From Demequina muriae (GTDB taxonomy: Bacteria > Actinomycetota > Actinomycetes > Actinomycetales > Demequinaceae): a stretch of DNA of 64,000 nucleotides. The DNA lies in the NCBI RefSeq assembly GCF_030418295.1, contig NZ_JAUHQA010000001.1, positions 558,001 through 622,000 on the forward strand, in the 5' to 3' direction. Position 1 is the stretch's first letter, and each line of letters starts with the position of its first letter. Shown here in pieces: positions 60,801-64,000 of the stretch. The position numbers and the translations under genes are program-made. Under the pieces are notes generated by a model. It had not been told where the DNA came from. It saw only the letters and a program-made list of their open reading frames with translations, and did no database searches.

Positions 60801-63800
60801 TCCGCGCCGTCGTACTCGAAGATCGCGGTCGAGTCGTCATGCTTGACCGACTCCCAGGCCATACCCTCGACCGGGGTGATCTCGAGGTTGTCGAACTGGG
60901 TCTCGTAGAAGCCCGACCCGAGAGACACGCGGCCCGACAGCATCGGCACTCCCGAGGTGTCGGAGTACACGGCGAGCTCCTCGCCGTCGATCGACACGAC
61001 CATCGTGTTGTCGCGAGCGGACAGGCTGAGACGGTGCCATGTGGTCGGGTCCATCATGAACAGCGATCCGGAGTCCACCACGGTGGTGAGGCGGCGCAGC
61101 TCCCAGTCGCCGTCGACGTACAGCCGCAGCGAGTAGAAGCCGTTCGCGTGGTCGGGAGCTCGATGCTGGCGCACGCCGACGGACGCATAGTTGTCGAACG
61201 ACCCGTCACGGGTGAGGGAGTCGAACTTCACGTCGACGGACGCGGTGTAGTTGGCCCACGAGTGGTCGCCGACGATGGTGTACGGGCTCGCCGTTGACAT
61301 CACCGCCGGGTCGCCGTTGCCCCACACGTTCCAGGTGAAGGGGCGGTTGTCCGCGTGGATCTTCTGACGCAGGACGTTCCCGTTCTCGGCGTCGGCATCC
61401 GCCACCACCTCGAACGCGCCCTCCTGGTCGGCGAAGTAGCGCGGGTTGCCGCTGCGGCGCTCGACGTACGTCATTTCCTCCCCGCCGATGGTGGCGGTCG
61501 GGTAGCCGTCGTACTCGAAGTCGTCCGTGTACGGCAGTGCCATCGTGTCGTGCGACTTCGGCGACTCGTACTGGCCGGGCACGTACGCCTCCGTGTCGCC
61601 CCCGAGGCCGTTGGCCAGGGTGGAGACGGTGAGGATCGAGTACGGCTGGACGGTCACCTGGTACACCTCGTGGTCGACGCCGTCGATCGACTCGGTGCGG
61701 ACGGGCTCGATCGACCCCGTGGGCTGGAAGTGGCGAGAGTCGACCGCATCGCCCTGCTCCTCCGGGCCGATGGTCTCCCACAGGTGCAGCGGGCGCCCCT
61801 CCTCCTCGGACAGGTTCGCCACCTTGACCTCGAAGTGCCGCGTGGTCGCGGTGTTGTTGGCGTGAACCTGGGTGAACTCCGGCTCGCCGGCGTCCTCGGC
61901 CGGGCTCCGCAGCGTCAGGTAGCTGCGCGTTCCGGTGTCGACGTTGGTGCCGCCGTCGCCCAGGCTGCCGTTCGCCAACGATGCGCCCTCGATGTACTCC
62001 CACCCGGTGTCGATGAACTGGTGGAAGTGGCGCACCGTGCTGATCCCGATCCCGCCTTCGTAGTAGCCGGACCAGGGATCCGATGCCTGGACCAAGGATT
62101 TGGGCGTGTAGCGCACTCCCTCGTACATCGCGGAGCTCGCCGGCTGGAACAGGAACGCGGTCATGTGCGCGGGGTTGGACCCGGCTCCCGACCACCGGTA
62201 GGCGCCGATGAACCGGTCTGCGATGTCAGCGGCAGAGGTCGTGCCTCCCACTCCGCCGCGGGCGGGGTCGCCGAGGATCCGGTACTGCGGCTCGATCATG
62301 GGCGCGATGCCCTCGGAGTAGAGGATCTCCATCCCGAACTCCTTGTTCAGGCGCGTGAGGTTGGTGCCGCCCTCGAGCGTGTAGTGGTACCCGATGGCAT
62401 CGATCCAGTCCACCGCGTCCGCGTGGTTGATCACTCGCGTCGCCACGTTCTCGCCGTTGCGGTACGAGTCGAGGGCGACGATCTTGATGTCCGCGTAGTC
62501 GTAGCGCGCGTCCGCCGCGCCCGCCTCGTCCGCGATGCGCTTCGCGAACCACACGGTCCAGTCGAGCTCGTCGCTCATGTAGGCGTTGGACACCTCGTTC
62601 TGAGCAGGGCTGAAGTAGTCGAACTCGATCCCGAACACGTCGTACGCGGCCTCGATCGTCTCGAGGTACCAGTCGTAGCGCAGCTCGTAGTCGCCGTTCG
62701 TCCACGACGGCTCGGCCCAGCGCAGGGCCTCGAGCTTGATGTCGGGGTTGATGCTGAGCGCATCGGCTGCGAAGTGGAATCCTGCGCCGCGCAGCACGTC
62801 TGCGGGCTCGTCCGCCGAGCGCTTGGTCGCCGGCTCGGTGCCCGATGACGTATCCACGTCGCCGCCCAGCTCGAGCTTGATGTGGTTGAGGCCCGCTCCG
62901 GTGTCAGGGTCGAACAGGGACTCCATGATCGCCCAGTAGACGTCGGGGTGCTCCTCCTTGTAGTCCAGCAGCAGGTTGGAGGTGTTGTTCGCGGACACGG
63001 CGCCGAATCCACCGAAGTGGTTGAACGCCGCGCCGTCCCCATCGCGTTCGACGTCCTCGCCATCGACGATGATCTCGCTCCAGTCGATCGAGGGCCCACC
63101 CACGATCGCAGGAACGCCCATCATCTCGATCTCGGGGATCTCGAGCCATGAGCCGTTCACCTCGAAGGTGAGGCGAATGCCGGCGGCGTCCACCGGCGCG
63201 AACTCGAGCACGGATGGTTCGTCGTTGGTCACGGGGCCGAACTGCGCCGGCTCCGCGGCGCGCCACGTGTCATCGGCAGGGTCGAGATATTCGACCCCGA
63301 CGTCGTCGATCTGGCCCTCGGTGTTGGTGAACTCGACGGTGTCGACCTCCCACGCGCTGGCGAACTCGGCCGTGAAGCTGACCTCGGCAGGGCGGGTGGC
63401 CTGGGATGCCCACGTGCCCCACATCGTCGAGGTGTCGCCGTCGCATGCCTGTGCGGGGGGCAGCGTCTCGTACTGCGTCTGGTGCGTGGAGGCCGAGACC
63501 GTCGTGCCGGGGGCGACGCACACGTTGACAGGCTCCGCCGGGGGCACCTCGGTTCCGAGCACCGCGATCTCGCCGATCTTCAGGTACGACCCGTTGGTGT
63601 CGAACGTGACGCGCAGACCGGTGGCGTCCACGGGATCGATGTCGAGCTGCTGGCTCTCCCCCGTCACCACCGCGCCGAAGGTGGCGGGCGTGACGTCGCG
63701 CCACGTGCCGTCGGCGGGGTCTCGGTACTCGATGCTGCCGCCGTCGATGGTGCCCTCGTTGTTGGTGAACGCCACGCGCTCCACGCTCCAGGGGCGGGTG

Positions 63801-64000
63801 AACGAGGCGGTGAAGGTCGCCTGATCGGGCCGTTGGCCCTCCGACGCCCACGTCGACCACGGAGTACTGGTGTCGCCGTCGCATGCGTTCGCGGCGGGCA
63901 GCGTCTCGTACTGGGTCTGGTGGAAGGAGTCGCTCACCGTGGTGCCCGGCTGCGTGCACACGTTGAGCGGTCCCTCCACCACGAGCGTGGCCTGCACCAT
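57803..64000 (-). CDS. Wall-anchored GH59-like beta-galactosidase, multi-domain (5' end outside window)
   Basis: The last 2065 residues; no signal peptide is visible and the ATG at 64000 is chance, so the N-terminus lies beyond the edge. Order: two tandem F5/8-like sugar-binding modules (about 13-150 and 158-297), catalytic GH59 barrel (about 325-640) with acid/base Glu469 (PAQNEVSN) and nucleophile Glu563 (LYSEGIAP), matching galactocerebrosidase WNE and SED motifs, a beta domain and lectin-like domain (to about 1100), two long paired Ig-like plus EWW-type modules, an Ig-like module, an Asp/Gly linker, then LSVTG, a TM helix and RRR for sortase anchoring. Likely releases galactose from surface glycans. 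GH59 is inferred from motif order. Confidence 0.85.
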   Translation of the reverse strand: MVQATLVVEGPLNVCTQPGTTVSDSFHQTQYETLPAANACDGDTSTPWSTWASEGQRPDQATFTASFTRPWSVERVAFTNNEGTIDGGSIEYRDPADGTWRDVTPATFGAVVTGESQQLDIDPVDATGLRVTFDTNGSYLKIGEIAVLGTEVPPAEPVNVCVAPGTTVSASTHQTQYETLPPAQACDGDTSTMWGTWASQATRPAEVSFTAEFASAWEVDTVEFTNTEGQIDDVGVEYLDPADDTWRAAEPAQFGPVTNDEPSVLEFAPVDAAGIRLTFEVNGSWLEIPEIEMMGVPAIVGGPSIDWSEIIVDGEDVERDGDGAAFNHFGGFGAVSANNTSNLLLDYKEEHPDVYWAIMESLFDPDTGAGLNHIKLELGGDVDTSSGTEPATKRSADEPADVLRGAGFHFAADALSINPDIKLEALRWAEPSWTNGDYELRYDWYLETIEAAYDVFGIEFDYFSPAQNEVSNAYMSDELDWTVWFAKRIADEAGAADARYDYADIKIVALDSYRNGENVATRVINHADAVDWIDAIGYHYTLEGGTNLTRLNKEFGMEILYSEGIAPMIEPQYRILGDPARGGVGGTTSAADIADRFIGAYRWSGAGSNPAHMTAFLFQPASSAMYEGVRYTPKSLVQASDPWSGYYEGGIGISTVRHFHQFIDTGWEYIEGASLANGSLGDGGTNVDTGTRSYLTLRSPAEDAGEPEFTQVHANNTATTRHFEVKVANLSEEEGRPLHLWETIGPEEQGDAVDSRHFQPTGSIEPVRTESIDGVDHEVYQVTVQPYSILTVSTLANGLGGDTEAYVPGQYESPKSHDTMALPYTDDFEYDGYPTATIGGEEMTYVERRSGNPRYFADQEGAFEVVADADAENGNVLRQKIHADNRPFTWNVWGNGDPAVMSTASPYTIVGDHSWANYTASVDVKFDSLTRDGSFDNYASVGVRQHRAPDHANGFYSLRLYVDGDWELRRLTTVVDSGSLFMMDPTTWHRLSLSARDNTMVVSIDGEELAVYSDTSGVPMLSGRVSLGSGFYETQFDNLEITPVEGMAWESVKHDDSTAIFEYDGAEFAQVGYSELNRTVHRLGAGDSVALAFEGSGLTLFGGSSAATIAVSVDGGPETTLAIPSSGSRQATYWVRGLTESDGHTLDVRVVSGTYTVDGVDILTGGDPVTVPPEQTPVSVDESLERLAVFAGETPALPETLAATSATGTSIDAQVEWMVPTDGFDTPYRMAAVTGTFTANPSLTVTAYVEVVPHGARYFIDIGGTGSGTPAAVAYPAIGALVADAGDALLNEAADGAFSEATGWGAAATYTTKGWVATPPYDKFSTVGAYTAGTGTPLAYRVTLPAGDYAIASGHHEWWNAGAGTSRNGAATVSFTDAGGEEVTVDAGTYAFPAENAGAQATLGAEFSLDHDTVVTYTVASNGGTEAPVMSWLGVHTVDEATEPVDRSTLAALLDQAGGTSVTDYTAESWFALRTVALAALEVHDDPEATQGEVDDAAAQLQDALDALVEVPSVPLSDYRIATPVGVLPDLPDTIGLATSSGDVSEVPVDWQALPASAVQTPYDTATVTGQAGTTVVTMNVEVVPASLRYFVDAAGYVSADTSVTTDSPAHAAMVDLLGESLLNEVPDQPYSAQDGWGLVQPIGAGAPYVGAKGAVAGPYDKTSTTGWWLGGTGGDSIDYAFGLEPGTYDVSLGYREWWGMNRFIQPSVTVDGATTDGAVVELSGSAAVTETIQVVVEEAGEVTVSSALASGTQLPVLSWIGVAQVHSALESLRIDAEPTRTAYEQGDALDLDGLEATAVFADGATEAVPTGALAVTGFDSSQVGAQTVTLAYTQGGVTAEATFEVTVSEPAASIVELVDEATGVRVVGTTDTLAEGTVAVVTLLESGPAYGALHGSMPDGGAVLYDITLEVDGEPVQPTGEVDVYLPIPDEATLATLVVVTVDDDLVVTTLPSAQVDGELRFSTSHFSVYGAAWLTAGSGGDGAGGDGGGGGDGGTDGGDVDSEDGGAGPDGSDDGLSVTGVGLSIYLSALAALVLVAVGAALVARRRAPATAVSGDTPRPDLS

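Noticed and set aside
63998-64000. ATG at the window edge as the start of the GH59-like protein
   Set aside because: No ribosome site can be judged, no signal peptide follows, and the chain begins inside a repeated sugar-binding context, so the gene continues outside the window.

Overview
The window is high-GC DNA, very probably from an actinomycete of the order Micrococcales. This is inferred from codon use, many ATGA/GTGA stop-start overlaps, typical actinobacterial gene neighbours (clpS-DUF2017-murI, orn next to tRNA-His, DUF3039, DUF4126, an SCO7613-type giant membrane protein) and frequent leaderless promoters. I found no CRISPR array, insertion sequence, prophage or rRNA. It reads as ordinary chromosome with four tRNA genes, many ABC transporters and several small regulator-transporter cassettes.

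Region by region. 1-3908: partial malQ (minus), then mscS-type channel, truncated haemoglobin and acyl-CoA thioesterase II (plus). 4329-7614: proVWX glycine betaine/proline importer. 7872-14863 (minus): thioesterase, EttA-type ABC-F ATPase, an SSB paralogue, proC and two overlapping dynamin-like GTPases. 15065-18931: tRNA-Arg, MarR/SDR divergent pair, and a PadR-DUF1048-ABC exporter operon. 18928-21697: flavin monooxygenase/ArsR divergent pair and a small alarmone synthetase. 21717-29070 (minus): CUT2 sugar importer like E. coli ytfQRT-yjfF, with a second ATPase and a LacI repressor. 29445-30539: Old Yellow Enzyme homologue. 30598-36155 (minus): two regulator-linked ABC modules (PadR + FtsX-type; GntR/YtrA type). 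36301-38051: orn, tRNA-His, DUF4126. 38115-41517: second osmolyte importer (OpuB/OsmF type), with a binding protein whose fold order looks circularly permuted. 41573-48703: tRNA-Lys, the 1545-aa membrane protein, peroxiredoxin, tRNA-Leu, DksA/TraR zinc finger protein, thioredoxin, Nudix-like protein. 48750-52999 (minus): rdgB, rph, MBL hydrolase, murI, DUF2017, clpS, DUF3039. 53060-57598: ABC exporter with Ca/Na antiporter, and a fatty acid desaturase. 57803-64000 (minus): C-terminal 2065 residues of a wall-anchored GH59-like galactosidase, cut by the window edge.

Physiology (inference): two compatible-solute importers, an MscS-type channel and proline biosynthesis suggest a lifestyle with changing osmolarity; the CUT2 importer and the surface GH59 enzyme suggest use of galactose-type glycans.

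Two non-genic patterns run through the window. A short motif, GCCGATGCGC or its complement, lies in most intergenic gaps, sometimes as both arms of a terminator hairpin. A second dispersed element, core TGAGTGCCGGACAGG, clusters at four loci and supplies the 3' end of the alarmone synthetase gene.
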